DNA of 64,000 nt from Batkoa obscura (GCA_030770535.1 JASVEC010000061.1:62001-126000); one strand, 5' to 3'; positions 33,768 through 44,820 are shown, numbered from the stretch's first letter. Notes: generated by a model not told the origin, from the sequence alone. Numbers and translations are program-made.

Positions 33768-35474
33768 CTACACCTGGTGCTTTAAAAATTCTTGGATCAC
33801 TCGGATAAGTTTTAAATTAAGCTGAGAGATAAGGGCCATAGAAAGAAACTTATTCAAGTTTTCTAGATACTTAATTCCTTTTTTTACACTTTCATTTTTA
33901 AGTTTGAGATTCTTCTCATGTCTCAGAATAAATATTAAGCAGATTGAAACTTGTGAACAACTAAATGTAAGTGTATAACTAAAATTAAGAGATATAGAAA
34001 GGTTGATTATGGAATAGCATTCGTTCAAACTAAGCTTGACGTAATCTGGGCCTTGACAATGATTATTATTAGCATGCTGATGTTCAACTTGATGTTTATA
34101 TTTTGAGTGAGAGAGTTGGAAAGAAAATAGAAAAAAGTGAACTAGATGGAAGAAGAACAAGATACAATATTGAAGTTGTTTAATCTTATTTATTATTTCT
34201 TCGTTATCCATAAATATAATCAAATCATCGTACCATCCAAAATATTCATCTTTAACCATTGTCATTTTTTTTGATAGTTGGTATGAGTATATTTCAAAAT
34301 TTAAGAATTTGGTCTCCGTTGAGATACCCTCTTTAAATAATCGTAAATAATGGAAAATTTTACTCAGCTCAAAATAGAATTCTACTAATTTTAAAAAACA
34401 ATAGCAGTTAATTTGCTCATGGTTTTTATAAAACATATCATCTGGTTGCATTGCTTTATCATCAAAATTGCTACTTAACTTAAACAATACCCCTGGTTTG
34501 TTAATTTCCCCTACATAAGATCCAAACCTTGTCAAAATTCCGTTATAATAAGCATGTAAAATACAATAAGTGACTGCTCTTTCTTTCCTTAATGTTTTAC
34601 TTGTTGATTTAGGTGCCTGGTTTAGCTGCAAAATAAAGCTACTTCTATAGCAATGGGCTAATAGAATTTCCTTGATACTAATAACCCAAGGAAAAAAGCT
34701 AAGGCTAGTGATAGCAATGAGGACTACTTGAATCATAGTTAAACTTGATTTTATTCGATGTACTTTGGATAATAATGCAAACAACTTGACTTCAAAAAAA
34801 CTCATCAAAGCTTTGACTTCGGGTGTCTGTTCCATCCAACTTAATCCACAAACCAAAATAGTTATCTGTAAACTTTGACTTTTTGTTGTAAATTGGAATT
34901 CAGTTTCGTCAAATAAAGGTAATATCTTATTATTGTATATAAAATAATTATCAAAGGCTTGCTTTAACACATTATTGATATTAGTTGGTATTATTGAAGG
35001 TAGTTTCGGTTTGATTAATTCTTTTTTTGGCTTTAATATAAGTAAATCTAGTTTCTGAGTAAGCGTTAAAAATAGTGATATACCCTGGTTAGGAATAAAT
35101 GGGGATGGGTTTTGAATCAAATTGGTCAAGTTTTCCAACACACTTTTTCTTGGGAACTTATGAAAAACACCTAATACTGAATATGAATATCCATAATCTT
35201 TGGGTGACTTTGGAATAGTTATTTCAGTTACTAGCGAAAACTGATGATTGTTATCCACATTATTTATTCTTCTTTTATTCATTGCCAATATATTTCTTTT
35301 ATTTTCTCCTTTTACCTTTGTATATATTATAGTCCTATTTAATGTGCACGGCAGTTTTTTTTTAATACAATTATTACAGAGGGGTAGCACTCTATCACAT
35401 TTTAAATGGCTTTGTGTGCACTGATCACATCGATGCGCCCTTACTTTTATGCTTAAATTAGCTGAATCTTCCAT
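33768..35474 (-). CDS. Zn2Cys6 transcription factor B
   Basis: 568 residues, intronless, same strand and family as A and C. The zinc cluster lies at residues about 16-43 (CDQCTQSHLKCDRVLPLCNN, then C-x6-C), followed by TLNRTIIYTKVKG. Residues ~91-289 (nt 34607-35204) match gene A with only about four base differences in 598 bp, all silent, whereas the sequence on either side is strongly diverged. The C-terminal part (LRKERAVTYCILHAYYN, KKGIKYLENLNKF, LNLKLIRVIQEF) is collinear with C. Likely a nuclear DNA-binding regulator; targets unknown. Confidence 0.87.
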   Translation of the reverse strand: MEDSANLSIKVRAHRCDQCTQSHLKCDRVLPLCNNCIKKKLPCTLNRTIIYTKVKGENKRNILAMNKRRINNVDNNHQFSLVTEITIPKSPKDYGYSYSVLGVFHKFPRKSVLENLTNLIQNPSPFIPNQGISLFLTLTQKLDLLILKPKKELIKPKLPSIIPTNINNVLKQAFDNYFIYNNKILPLFDETEFQFTTKSQSLQITILVCGLSWMEQTPEVKALMSFFEVKLFALLSKVHRIKSSLTMIQVVLIAITSLSFFPWVISIKEILLAHCYRSSFILQLNQAPKSTSKTLRKERAVTYCILHAYYNGILTRFGSYVGEINKPGVLFKLSSNFDDKAMQPDDMFYKNHEQINCYCFLKLVEFYFELSKIFHYLRLFKEGISTETKFLNFEIYSYQLSKKMTMVKDEYFGWYDDLIIFMDNEEIINKIKQLQYCILFFFHLVHFFLFSFQLSHSKYKHQVEHQHANNNHCQGPDYVKLSLNECYSIINLSISLNFSYTLTFSCSQVSICLIFILRHEKNLKLKNESVKKGIKYLENLNKFLSMALISQLNLKLIRVIQEFLKHQV

Positions 35475-36171
35475 TCAAAATTAACTATATGGTTGATTAG
35501 TTATAGCCTCTTTTCAGTTTTACTCTCTTGCTTAAAAAAAAGAAAAAAAAGTTTATATCACTTTAACCTGTTCCAGACTAGATGTGGTCAATTATTAAAT
35601 ATTGGCGAATGATCATAGGCTAAATTTAACTAAATTGACAAAAATGTCACTTTTACTGTATCCAAGCATATAAAACTAAATGCTGGATAAAATTATAAAC
35701 CAATTGTATTAAAGAAAACTAATAGAACATTTAATTTTTTATTAATAATACAAAAAAATATAATAAATTGGTTCAGTATAATAAGTAGGATGGTATTAAA
35801 AGATTGTCTTTTATTCTCTTTAAGCATTTTATAATAACCTTTGTTATTGCTATTGATTTGTGCTACTCACTTGAAGACTTTTTAAACTTTGACTTTTGAC
35901 TTATGGTCAAACTCCATATAAAACTTGAAAAAAGCAACTATAAGTTATAAAATATATTTCATAATATTTGCTTTAAGAGTAAATGTTCTTGATTTATGTA
36001 CTAAATTTGGTACGATGAAATAATAGCTGTTTAATTTATTTACTTATTACATATTCTGAGTTACGATAAACCGAATTTCACTATAATATTGCTTTTAGCT
36101 CCTATTAAAGATACACTCAATTTATCTAATTATTTCATTAACAAAGTATTATAACACAAAACTGCTCTCTT
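35475..36171. other. Spacer between Zn2Cys6 genes B and C
   Basis: AT-rich; nothing recognised apart from the presumed promoter of B and 3' flank of C. Confidence 0.4.
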
Positions 36172-37896
36172 CTAACTTATTTCTTTTCTATAAAACCCTG
36201 CCACAATTTCAATTAACCTTAAATTAATTCTGGCTGATTGCTGTTTACATGGGAGAGTAGCCATAAAATTAATAAACTTAATGCCTTCCTTTAGCTTCTC
36301 TTGATTTAATGGATTGAGATATCCAAATCTCAGGATAAGCATCATGCTTAGCGTGATATTAGGACAATCTAAAGTCAATGAGAATTTATGACACAAATAG
36401 TTAGCATGTTGGATCATGAGATAACAATGTGATAATAGCTGGTGAATAACAGTAACTTGATTGGACTTTAGTTTTACTTTAGAGTTGGTGTTCCAATCTC
36501 GATACTCTGGACTGTAACACTGAAATAGGTAAACAAGATTCGCAGTGGAATGAAAGAAGAAATAAACGCAATTACAAGCTTGTTCAATTAATTCTATCAA
36601 CTCTGAGTTAACAACATATTTCAATACATGCTTAAAATGTTTGATATATTTTTCCCGAATTTTGATTAACCTTGTTATCAACTTCAGTGCTATCCTATCT
36701 ATTTGTGATTGGTCTATATCCTGTCGAATGTTTGTTTCTTTATAAATCCGTAAATAACAATTAAATTCAGAAAGTTCGATATAAAATGAAGTAATATTAA
36801 CTATATGATATGTTTTAACTTGCTCGATTTGGTTATAAAATTTAAATGGGTCTAGCTTAATTTTATTCTCAAATTGCTCTAACTTTCTATTAAGTTGCTT
36901 TGGCTTATTTGGAAATGTAAAATAAGAACCAAATATAACTAAAGACATTGAATAGTAAGCATTTAATAAACAATAAGTATGTGCACGGTTATATTTAAGC
37001 TTTGTATTAAAATAAGATGGTGATTGATCTAAAGAGAGTATTGAAGAAATTCTATAACAATGAAAAATAAAAAAATGAACGTAAGGGCCAACCCATTTAA
37101 AATTTGTTAATCCAGTAAGAGTTAAAAGTAAAATTTGCACATTTTCTAAGCTTGCTTTGATATTTGATATTTTGCTTAAATATTTAAATAATTTACCTTC
37201 ATAACATGATATTAATTTATTCACAAGTGGTGTCCTCTTCATCCACAGTAATCCGCAAGAGATTATCGTTAGCTTTAAATAAAAGGATAGCGGCTTAAAG
37301 TTAAATCCAGCTTTAATGAATAATGGGAAATATTCATTGTTATATCTAAAGTAGTTCTCTATTGCTTGTTTGAAAATGACTCTAATTTCATTAAGTTGGT
37401 ATCTTTCTTTATGTAGTTCATTTTCAATATTATTTTGCTGTATAGTGCCTCCACTCAATTTCCGTATAATAGTAACTAATAGGGAGTTACTTTTGATATG
37501 AGAAAACGGGGAAGGGCATTGTACTAAAGTCATTAAGTTTTCGAATCGAACTTTATCTTTGAAACTAATATAATATTTGAATATCAATGAGTTACTTTTA
37601 AACTTAGGGGTTAAAACTTTTGATGGGCTAGGTAAATAATAAGGTTCAAGTTTTAACTGTAACTTATGGCTCATCTTTTCATTTGGATTGAAATCAAAAT
37701 CAACCTGGTTGCTTGGTGTCAACTTGAACTTGTTCATATTTTGATTATCGTTATTTCGTTTTTTGACGTTAATTATTTTCCTATTCAGTGTGCACTCTCT
37801 GTTTCTTTTTACGCATTCTAAGCACCTTGGCAACACCTTGTTGCATTTTTTATGGTTTTTAGTACATTGATCACAGCTATAAACTCTAATTTCCAT
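36172..37896 (-). CDS. Zn2Cys6 transcription factor C
   Basis: 574 residues, intronless. Zinc cluster at residues about 8-35 (CDQCTKNHKKCNKVLPRCLE, then C-x6-C), very close to the N-terminus. Middle region FKQAIENYFRYNNEYFPLFI and the block RAHTYCLLNAYYSMSLVIFG align with A and B, but it does not share their near-identical tract, so it serves as the unconverted reference. The C-terminus is SARINLRLIEIVAGFYRKEI. First of three head-to-tail genes reading leftwards; spacing between neighbours is 0.7-2.2 kb. Confidence 0.87.
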   Translation of the reverse strand: MEIRVYSCDQCTKNHKKCNKVLPRCLECVKRNRECTLNRKIINVKKRNNDNQNMNKFKLTPSNQVDFDFNPNEKMSHKLQLKLEPYYLPSPSKVLTPKFKSNSLIFKYYISFKDKVRFENLMTLVQCPSPFSHIKSNSLLVTIIRKLSGGTIQQNNIENELHKERYQLNEIRVIFKQAIENYFRYNNEYFPLFIKAGFNFKPLSFYLKLTIISCGLLWMKRTPLVNKLISCYEGKLFKYLSKISNIKASLENVQILLLTLTGLTNFKWVGPYVHFFIFHCYRISSILSLDQSPSYFNTKLKYNRAHTYCLLNAYYSMSLVIFGSYFTFPNKPKQLNRKLEQFENKIKLDPFKFYNQIEQVKTYHIVNITSFYIELSEFNCYLRIYKETNIRQDIDQSQIDRIALKLITRLIKIREKYIKHFKHVLKYVVNSELIELIEQACNCVYFFFHSTANLVYLFQCYSPEYRDWNTNSKVKLKSNQVTVIHQLLSHCYLMIQHANYLCHKFSLTLDCPNITLSMMLILRFGYLNPLNQEKLKEGIKFINFMATLPCKQQSARINLRLIEIVAGFYRKEIS

Positions 37897-38064
37897 CTGA
37901 TAAATTAAAAAAATCTCACCTTGAAATTTATCAATTCACTAAATTCCTCATAATCAGTTTAATAGCCTTTTATTAGCATTCTTGATACTGTTTCGATTAA
38001 AAAAGGAAAAAGTAAGCTTCTACTTCTCTATAAATTCGCTTAAATAGCTTTTTTAAAATAACGC

Positions 38065-38189
38065 ATAGGGGTGTTTTTTTGGCTTCATCACTTTTTCCAT
38101 CTTTTAAGCACTATTTGAGCGGAAAAATTGTTAGTAAAATTGTTAGTAAAATTGTTAGTAAAACTGTTAAACATAAAAATACACCCTCA
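38065..38189 (+). mobile_element. MITE copy with internal 12-bp expansion
   Basis: Starts ATAGGGGTG, ends ACACCCTC. The internal TTGTTAGTAAAA unit occurs three times followed by a fourth imperfect CTGTTAAACAT, making this copy ~25 bp longer than the rest. Confidence 0.88.
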
Positions 38190-39559
38190 ACAATGGTTCT
38201 TAAATTTTATTTTGATAACAAATCAAAAGTAAGAGACTTTTTATATTTGGTATAAATTGAAGTGCTGATTGTTTATTAGTAATAGGGTTTTCATATAAGT
38301 TTATTGGTTAGTAGTTATGATATTTATAACTCAAGTATAAATACAATGGTATATTCTAAACAAAACGGATTACGTTTTTGGTAGGATATACTCGAGTTAA
38401 CTTCTTATTTAACAAAGTTAATAGTCTCTACTTTTTATAGCTTGGCTTTCATTTTAGATGCTCTTATAAAATTTGATAATTTGTTTATTCAAGATCAATA
38501 AATTAGTATAAAGAAATAAAAGTTATTTTTATTTTATTTCATTTTGATAAATAGAATTTTCTTATATGTTCAGTTGCACTAAATTGATATATTTATAAAA
38601 TATCACTATTGATTATTTCTAGATTTAGATACAAGGGGTAACTATATTCAAAATGGAAACGTCCTATTATATCTTAAGTAAAAAATTAAATAAAAAATTA
38701 TTGTCTATACAATACTACTCTAAGTTATAAATATGAATACAAACATATAATTTTATATTTGTTTAAACATTTTATAGATATAAATATTTTAATACTGTTA
38801 CTACTCTGAGGCATTTTAAAATATTACAAAAACAACATTTATAAATAAACTGATTGTTCAAACTCCAAAATCGATTTTAAATCAGCGAAAATGCTATGTT
38901 AATAATGATATTATATTAGTAATAGTATTTATAACCATAATTGACAAATATACTACTACTATTTACCTGTTAATTTATTATAATAAACTACTAAAGCCAT
39001 CTTTAGCTTTTAGTTAATATTATATAAATCAAATGTTATAAAATCAACCTTTTTATTTTATTATATAAACTAAGTCAAACCGTAATTACTATCATATAAT
39101 CTGTGAGAATTCTTAGCAAAAATTATTGTAGGATCGAAAGCCTAGCGTTAATCTTAGAATTTAATTAATACAATCAGTCCATAAAAAGCAACTGGATATT
39201 ATTAAACCTGAACAATAAATGAAACCTGGATCAAATAACCAAAGTGATAGAAATAATTGACTTATCACGTTCACCGAGGTTGGCAGATGTAACATAAATA
39301 CAAATATATTATGATTTCAGTTTCATCTTTGATTATTACTTTAAATAGCAGTAACAACAATCACTGTCATTTCTCAATAAAAATAAACCGGTCTATTTTT
39401 TTAGTTCTCACTTTAGCTTCCTAATTTGGCAAAAATGGCAAGTATCAATAAGTAGAACTTCAATTATGAAGTAGCCACAATGACAAGAGGTATCCTTTAC
39501 AATGGAATATTAGCAGAATCAATAAGCTGCAGGTAAATGAAATCGAGGTCTTAAATTAG

Positions 39560-39567
39560 TATAAATA
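39560..39567 (+). promoter_or_regulatory. TATA box of the intronless permease gene
   Basis: TATAAATA 70-77 nt upstream of the ATG at 39637. Confidence 0.5.
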
Positions 39568-39636
39568 GTAGTTGCATTACTGTTTCATTAAAATATTAAA
39601 TTCGTTTTTATACATCCTGTGTTAAGTTAAAATAGG

Positions 39637-41067
39637 ATGAGTATTACAACAAATTCTACTACTACAAAGCATAGTAACAATGCCGTAATTACCAATGAAA
39701 CATTGAGTATAAAAAAATTAGTCCGAAAAGTAGATTTAAGATTAATCCCCTTCCTTACCATATTATATATATTCTCTTTCCTTGATAGAGTGAACATAGG
39801 GCATGCACGCTTGTATCAGCTAGAAAAAGATTTGAACTTGGGTCCAAATGAATTTAGTTGGACCTTATCGATCTTTTTTATAGGTTATGTAGTATTTGAA
39901 GTACCATCGAACCTGATGATGAAACGTACTTCACCTGCTATATGGATATCTAGGATTATGATAACCTGGGGCATAATTACAATGTCAATGGCAGCCTCTT
40001 ATAATTTTGCTGGCTTAATGGCTTCCCGTTTTTTCTTGGGTTTAGCTGAAGCTGGTTTGTTTCCAGGTATTGTGTTTTATCTATCAAGTTGGTACACCCG
40101 TAAAGAACAAGGAGTACGTATTGCTTCTTTCTTTTCAGCTTCAACTTTCGCTGGCGCATTTGCTGGCTTGATTGCTTATGGGATTGCTTACATGAATGGC
40201 GTTGGTGGTCTAAAATCTTGGCAGTGGATTTTTATTATTGAAGGCTTTCCAACGGTTATTCTTGGTGTAATCACTTTATTTGTTTTACCATCATCACCAC
40301 AAGATGCCAAATGGCTTAATGAGGAAGAAAAGATTATATTAAGTGAACGCTTGAAAGAAGATCACGTAGAGTTGGAGTCTAAAAAGTTTGACAAAAAACA
40401 ATTTATGGAAGCTATCACTGATTATAAAACTTATCTCTTCATGTTATGCTTCTTTGGTTTTTATGCTCCAGTTTACTCTTTAGCCTTACTAACCCCAACT
40501 ATCTTAAGTACTATGGGCTTTTCTATTTTAAACACTTTCTTACTTACTATCCCTCCAAATCTTGTTTGCTGTGTTGTAGCTACCGTAGCAGGTTGGAATT
40601 CTGATAGAACCATGGAGCGCGGGTATCACGTAATTTTTGGGGCAATCATAGGAGTAGCTGGTTTTTTTGTTTTAATTTTTGCTGAAATATTAGCTGTTAA
40701 ATATTTCGGGCTTATTTTAGCCTCTTCTGGTCTTGTTAGTTGTTTGCCTCCTTTATTATCTTGGTCAAACAATAATACGATTGGTTCTACAAAGTTAGCT
40801 ACTGTTTCTGCTATGATTATCTCATTCGGAAACATTGGTGGTGCTATCTCTGGTCAATTCTATCGCGCTTATGAAGCTCCATATTATATACCTTCCCATG
40901 CTACTAACATTGCTTTTGCTTGTATGACTATTATTACAGCAGGGATATTGAAATGGAGATATACGGTTGAAAATCAAAAGTTGGAAGCAAAAGAAATTGT
41001 TATGTCAGAAAAAGAGGAGCCTTTTGATAATAAGATATTGTCTCAAGGATTTAGATATATTCTTTAA
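39637..41067 (+). CDS. MFS permease of the DAL5/TNA1 family, intronless paralog
   Basis: 476-residue 12-helix plasma-membrane transporter of the anion:cation symporter family. Conserved blocks: KVDLRLIPFLTILYIFSFLD, VNIGHARLYQLE, VVFEVPSNLMMKRTSPAIW, RFFLGLAEAGLFPGIVFYLS, WSNNNTIGSTKLATVSAMI and GNIGGAISGQFYRAYEAP. It is collinear with the 4491-6060 gene (about 60% identity by eye) but lacks all three of its introns; positions matching those introns read straight through. Substrate unknown (allantoate, nicotinate and similar organic anions or vitamins are handled by the family). A TATA box is placed well. No poly-A remnant or target-site repeat was noticed that would prove retroposition. Confidence 0.94.
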   Translation: MSITTNSTTTKHSNNAVITNETLSIKKLVRKVDLRLIPFLTILYIFSFLDRVNIGHARLYQLEKDLNLGPNEFSWTLSIFFIGYVVFEVPSNLMMKRTSPAIWISRIMITWGIITMSMAASYNFAGLMASRFFLGLAEAGLFPGIVFYLSSWYTRKEQGVRIASFFSASTFAGAFAGLIAYGIAYMNGVGGLKSWQWIFIIEGFPTVILGVITLFVLPSSPQDAKWLNEEEKIILSERLKEDHVELESKKFDKKQFMEAITDYKTYLFMLCFFGFYAPVYSLALLTPTILSTMGFSILNTFLLTIPPNLVCCVVATVAGWNSDRTMERGYHVIFGAIIGVAGFFVLIFAEILAVKYFGLILASSGLVSCLPPLLSWSNNNTIGSTKLATVSAMIISFGNIGGAISGQFYRAYEAPYYIPSHATNIAFACMTIITAGILKWRYTVENQKLEAKEIVMSEKEEPFDNKILSQGFRYIL

Positions 41068-42880
41068 TTGTTATTTAGATAAAGTTAATAAATGCTATGA
41101 TAAATATTTTACTTTGATGATTGCTTTGAAAAAATACTGTGTATAGTTTATTAAACTCAAGGCAAAACTAACTTAGACTATATTAATAAAAAAAAACTAC
41201 AATTAAAACAAACAGACACAAGGTTCGCAATTTTTGAGATTTACAACTCTTTTGTTATAAAAGCAGTAAAATATCAACTATATAGCATTTTTATATTTTT
41301 TATATATTAGAATTTTCTACTGTTTTTATTCTTTTAATGGTTATTTAAGCTAATTTATTTAAAACAGAGTATAATAATATTTTATCTTTTTAAAGATTAT
41401 GAAGGAGCTTCAAAATTTTTAAGTGTTTTATTGCTAGCGGTAAGCTACGTTGGCCTTAATTTGAATGAAGAAGAGACTAATTAAGGAGTAAAAGGGGCAA
41501 GGTAAGGACAGAATTAAGCAAAAGGAGGAACTTTAAATAGTTCTAATTTATGGCTTTTGATTTTAGTAGCTTTTACTATATTCCTAATAATCCATGCTTT
41601 TACAATTCAATCCGAGTGTGAAAAATTGTAGTGGAAACAAAAGCTTAGGTGTTAGGTTATAGATGGTTTTTTGAAGGTACTACAGATTGTCTAAAAACCT
41701 ATAGTCATGATGAAAGCTTAAGATAATAGAGAAAACAATGGAAAGGTGAGAGGGAATTGATCTAGATCTTTGGAAGGAACTGAAAACTTCACTTTGGATT
41801 GGTGCGGATAGAATAAAATTTTGAATCAAAAGTCCTGTATAAGAATACAAGAAATAAATCAGTAGCCAATTTTTCCCCCCTTAAAAGAAGCGATACTCTT
41901 TCTGAGAATCAGGGACAGTGTGAGTTAAGTAGGCTTAAGTTTTGAAGGTTTTTGACTTCAATCTCCAAAAATAGGAGACTGTTTGGGGTTAAGATATTTA
42001 ATAATACTAATGAACAAAAGCTCCAAGTCAGAAAGGTTTTTGAAGGGAGAATATATGAGCAGAAAATTTCAACAAATATTACTGGGAGCTTTTCAACAAG
42101 TTATTTAAATTAGAAATAGTAAATGAACCTTTAATAATGAGGCGTTAACTTATGGGGAGGGCACTGAATAAAGGCATATATTTCGTCTAATTTGATATGA
42201 TAGCATATATATATTTAATTACAAACGCTTTGGGTATAGGTACGATCATATAGTTAATATTGAATCATATAGTAGCAAAAATAAATGTTATATATGGGGA
42301 TGTACCTTTCGTTTAAGAATTTACTCAGTCTTTTTACTCAAATAGCGTTTAAAAAAATGGAAAAAGTGATGAAATCAAAAAAATTCTCATATAGACAGGT
42401 TTAAAAACGATTAAAATTAAAGCACAATTAAAAAATAATAATGAATAATAAATTTTATAAAAAAAGATATAAAGTGAAAGCAGCAAATAATAAAATTTAT
42501 GATGTTATTTAATAGTTATGCTGTAGAAAAGTCTAGGTTAGTGTTGGAGGTAAACAAATGTTTTGTTTTAAAACAAAAAGAGTTTACTTTATATCCTTAC
42601 ATGGACAACGCTAATATTCTAGATATAAAGTTTTAGCACATGTTATGTATATTTCAGTTTAATAAACCCATCTTCAAAAGAGTTAGAGTTCATCAGTTAC
42701 TAGATACCAGAACAATTGTTTTCCATCATAGTTTATTTTAATAAGAATTTGAATAGTAGTAATTAATTAGACATAACCACAGTAAATTTAAGATGAATAA
42801 AGTAATATGATAAAGACGTTTCATTTTATAAAGAATGTAAAAAGAGAAATAAAACAATAGTAAAATAGTATTTTTTTAAA
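41068..42880. other. Intergenic region, slightly less AT-rich, one MITE
   Basis: Between 41400 and 42150 the composition is a little richer in G and unlike the other spacers, which may be an eroded gene, but no family was recognised in any frame. MITE at 42293-42391. Confidence 0.4.
42293..42391 (-). mobile_element. MITE copy, reverse orientation
   Basis: TATGGGGATGTA to ATTCTCATA, core present with changes. Confidence 0.82.
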
Positions 42881-43393
42881 ATGAAATTATCAAGTATTAC
42901 TGCTGTCGCCTTAGTTTGTTTGGTGTAAATCACTGTCAAAGTAATTATTGAAATGAAATCGTAAAGGAATTAAATAGAAAGAGATAAAATTAGCTTATAT
43001 CCAATTAAAGTTAGTATAAAGTTAGCCAAATTAGGTGAGGTACATGTTAATGATTTATTAAAATATGAAAAATTCAACCTAGAACTATATGGCTGACCTT
43101 CTGTTTTTCCATGCAAGGTAGGTCAGGGCTTTAAATGTATGTATGATAAACTTCGTCAACTCACTGTGAATCCTAACAATGGGTTCGAGGTTTCTTTCTT
43201 AAGAGTAATAAAGCCTAAGAATTTGATATGTGGTTGGTTAACTTCAAAGCCACACAATGAAGTGCTTTTGAATCAAGGACCGTGAAAGAATATGAAATGA
43301 AAGGGGTTTGGTGCAGATAAGCAAGTAAATATGTTGTTATGTGGTTTGGTGAAAACCCAGATGATAGCTAAGGAATCTTTTAATTGCTATTTG
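42881..43393 (+). pseudogene. Remnant of a secreted-protein gene
   Basis: Starts with an evident signal peptide (MKLSSITAVALVCLV) and stays in one frame for about 165 codons, with protein-like stretches such as GQGFKCMYDKLRQLTVNPNN, GFEVSFLRVIKPKNLICGWL and TSKPHNEVLLNQGP, but is interrupted by about half a dozen in-frame stops and no frame shift. The stops are of kinds reachable from CAA or TGG by C-to-T changes on one strand or the other. I do not recognise the family and cannot say what it did. No intact relative was seen in the window. Confidence 0.55.
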
Positions 43394-44159
43394 TTTTATT
43401 AGTTTAATAACTGATACTTTTGAAACAAACTTTTCTCATAGACTTTTTAAATATATCTATTAATTTAATATACTAATATTATGTATTTTATTAAGAAGCT
43501 ATTATCTCATAATCCTTTTATGACAATTAGTTAATGGGTACTAATTTAAGTGTATCGGTTTTGGTATATTTTTTGAATGATTTTTTTGGTTATAAAAATG
43601 CGTTTTGTGATTGTAACTGAATGACTAGATAAAAAAAGGCAGAAAATCTTTATAGTACTCTTTGCTGCTATAATTCTTTATTTCTTTCAAATTACTAATA
43701 TAAAAACCGCCAGAATTTGAAATGCCACATGCCTCAATCTATCTTACTTCTAACGTCAGAGTCTCAGTTACTCACCATTAAATAAAATATAGTAATAGTA
43801 TTTCGAGGTGTCTCTTTATTTGATAATAATCATATTCAAATTTTTTGCCTTCTACAGTAGCAATGGCAGGTTAAAAAGTGCACCGAAATCAGTACAGTCA
43901 GATTTTTGAAAGCCCACCCAAACAAACCACTTTTTCAAGAAGTCAAAACAGCCAATTGCTCTTAAATTGATTAAGGGGGATGGTGAGATGTTGTGTTATA
44001 CACTGGTTTTGAAAAAATCGAGCCAATAGTTTATGAGCTATGGTAATATTCTACTGTACCGATTTTAGTATAGTTGGAGCATACAGTATCAATTAAAAAT
44101 AAAAATAAAAATAGGAGCATTCTTTAATGATAAATAGTAATAGCAGGTTATATTAAATA
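43394..44159. other. Spacer, nothing recognised
   Basis: AT-rich sequence without gene or repeat that I can name. Confidence 0.4.
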
Positions 44160-44722
44160 ATAGCGACACATTATTCAACTACAACATATGATATAGAATA
44201 TGATAAAAACAGCTATTGGAAACAATTGGCCCCCTAAATTAGTGAACAGCTTAAATGATGTTATGGTGTAGCTATAGATGTAAGTTTATTTTTGGATTAT
44301 TGGGCTATAAATCCAAGAAGTTAGGTCAAATATCCTATTAATTGACATCGGTGCAGTCTATTATTTCCTTTAAATTCATAGATAATGTATCTGTCTTTGT
44401 TTTAGTCTTTTTTACTTATTTGTCTTTTTCTATCTTTATTCCTACAATTATTTGTAAACTAGATTACTTATCCGATATAATCCTATTTTCTATAGCTAGT
44501 TGTTTCTTATTCTCTTCAGGCTATATGACCACAGATGTTGTTATCAGTTGCTTATTTAAACTAATAAATAGAAGTGAAAATCTGTTTTCTTATCTCATAG
44601 TATTTCTACTATTAATCATTGTTTCATTTACAACAACTTGCTTAATGTTTATTCAAATTAGTCCTAATCCTATTCAAATCAGAATGTTTACCATTTTGCT
44701 TAACCACTATTACAAACTAAGA
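44160..44722 (+). pseudogene. Decayed copy of the 45697-46558 membrane protein gene, cut by a MITE
   Basis: Nucleotide and protein similarity to the intact gene downstream is clear: TATAGAATA, AACAGCT(T/C)AAATG, GGGCTATAAATCCAAGAAG versus GGGTTATAAATACAGGAGA, then the open stretch 44342-44722 with SFSIFIPTIICKLDYLSDII, FSSGYMTTDVVIS and FIQISPNPIQIRMFTILLN. The 5' half carries stops and indels. At KLRY the coding sequence runs into a MITE (44723-44820), which replaces the last ~10 residues. It is a tandem duplicate that lost function before or with the MITE insertion. Confidence 0.82.
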
Positions 44723-44820
44723 TATGGGGATGTATTTATATTTAAGAATTTTCTAACAAATTTTCCGCTCAAATAGCGCTTAAAAGAAAAAGTAATGAGG
44801 CCAAAAAAAACAACCCCATA
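44723..44820 (-). mobile_element. MITE copy inserted in the membrane-protein pseudogene
   Basis: TATGGGGATG to ACCCCATA; the insertion point in former coding sequence defines the element boundary well. Confidence 0.92.

Larger units (their letters stand above)
37897..39636. other. Intergenic region with one expanded MITE and the permease promoter
   Basis: MITE at 38065-38189. Upstream of the permease there is one CTTATC (GATAAG reverse, 39261-39266), a possible GATA-factor site but not significant alone, and a TATA box at 39560. Otherwise nothing recognised. Confidence 0.5.

Noticed and set aside
41400-42150. Possible eroded gene or transposon body
   Set aside because: Composition differs from other spacers, but no frame gave recognisable protein similarity, so no element is claimed.
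42881-43393. UGA read as tryptophan (alternative code)
   Set aside because: Several stops in this frame are UAA, and all intact genes of the window use the standard code with UGA absent from coding frames.
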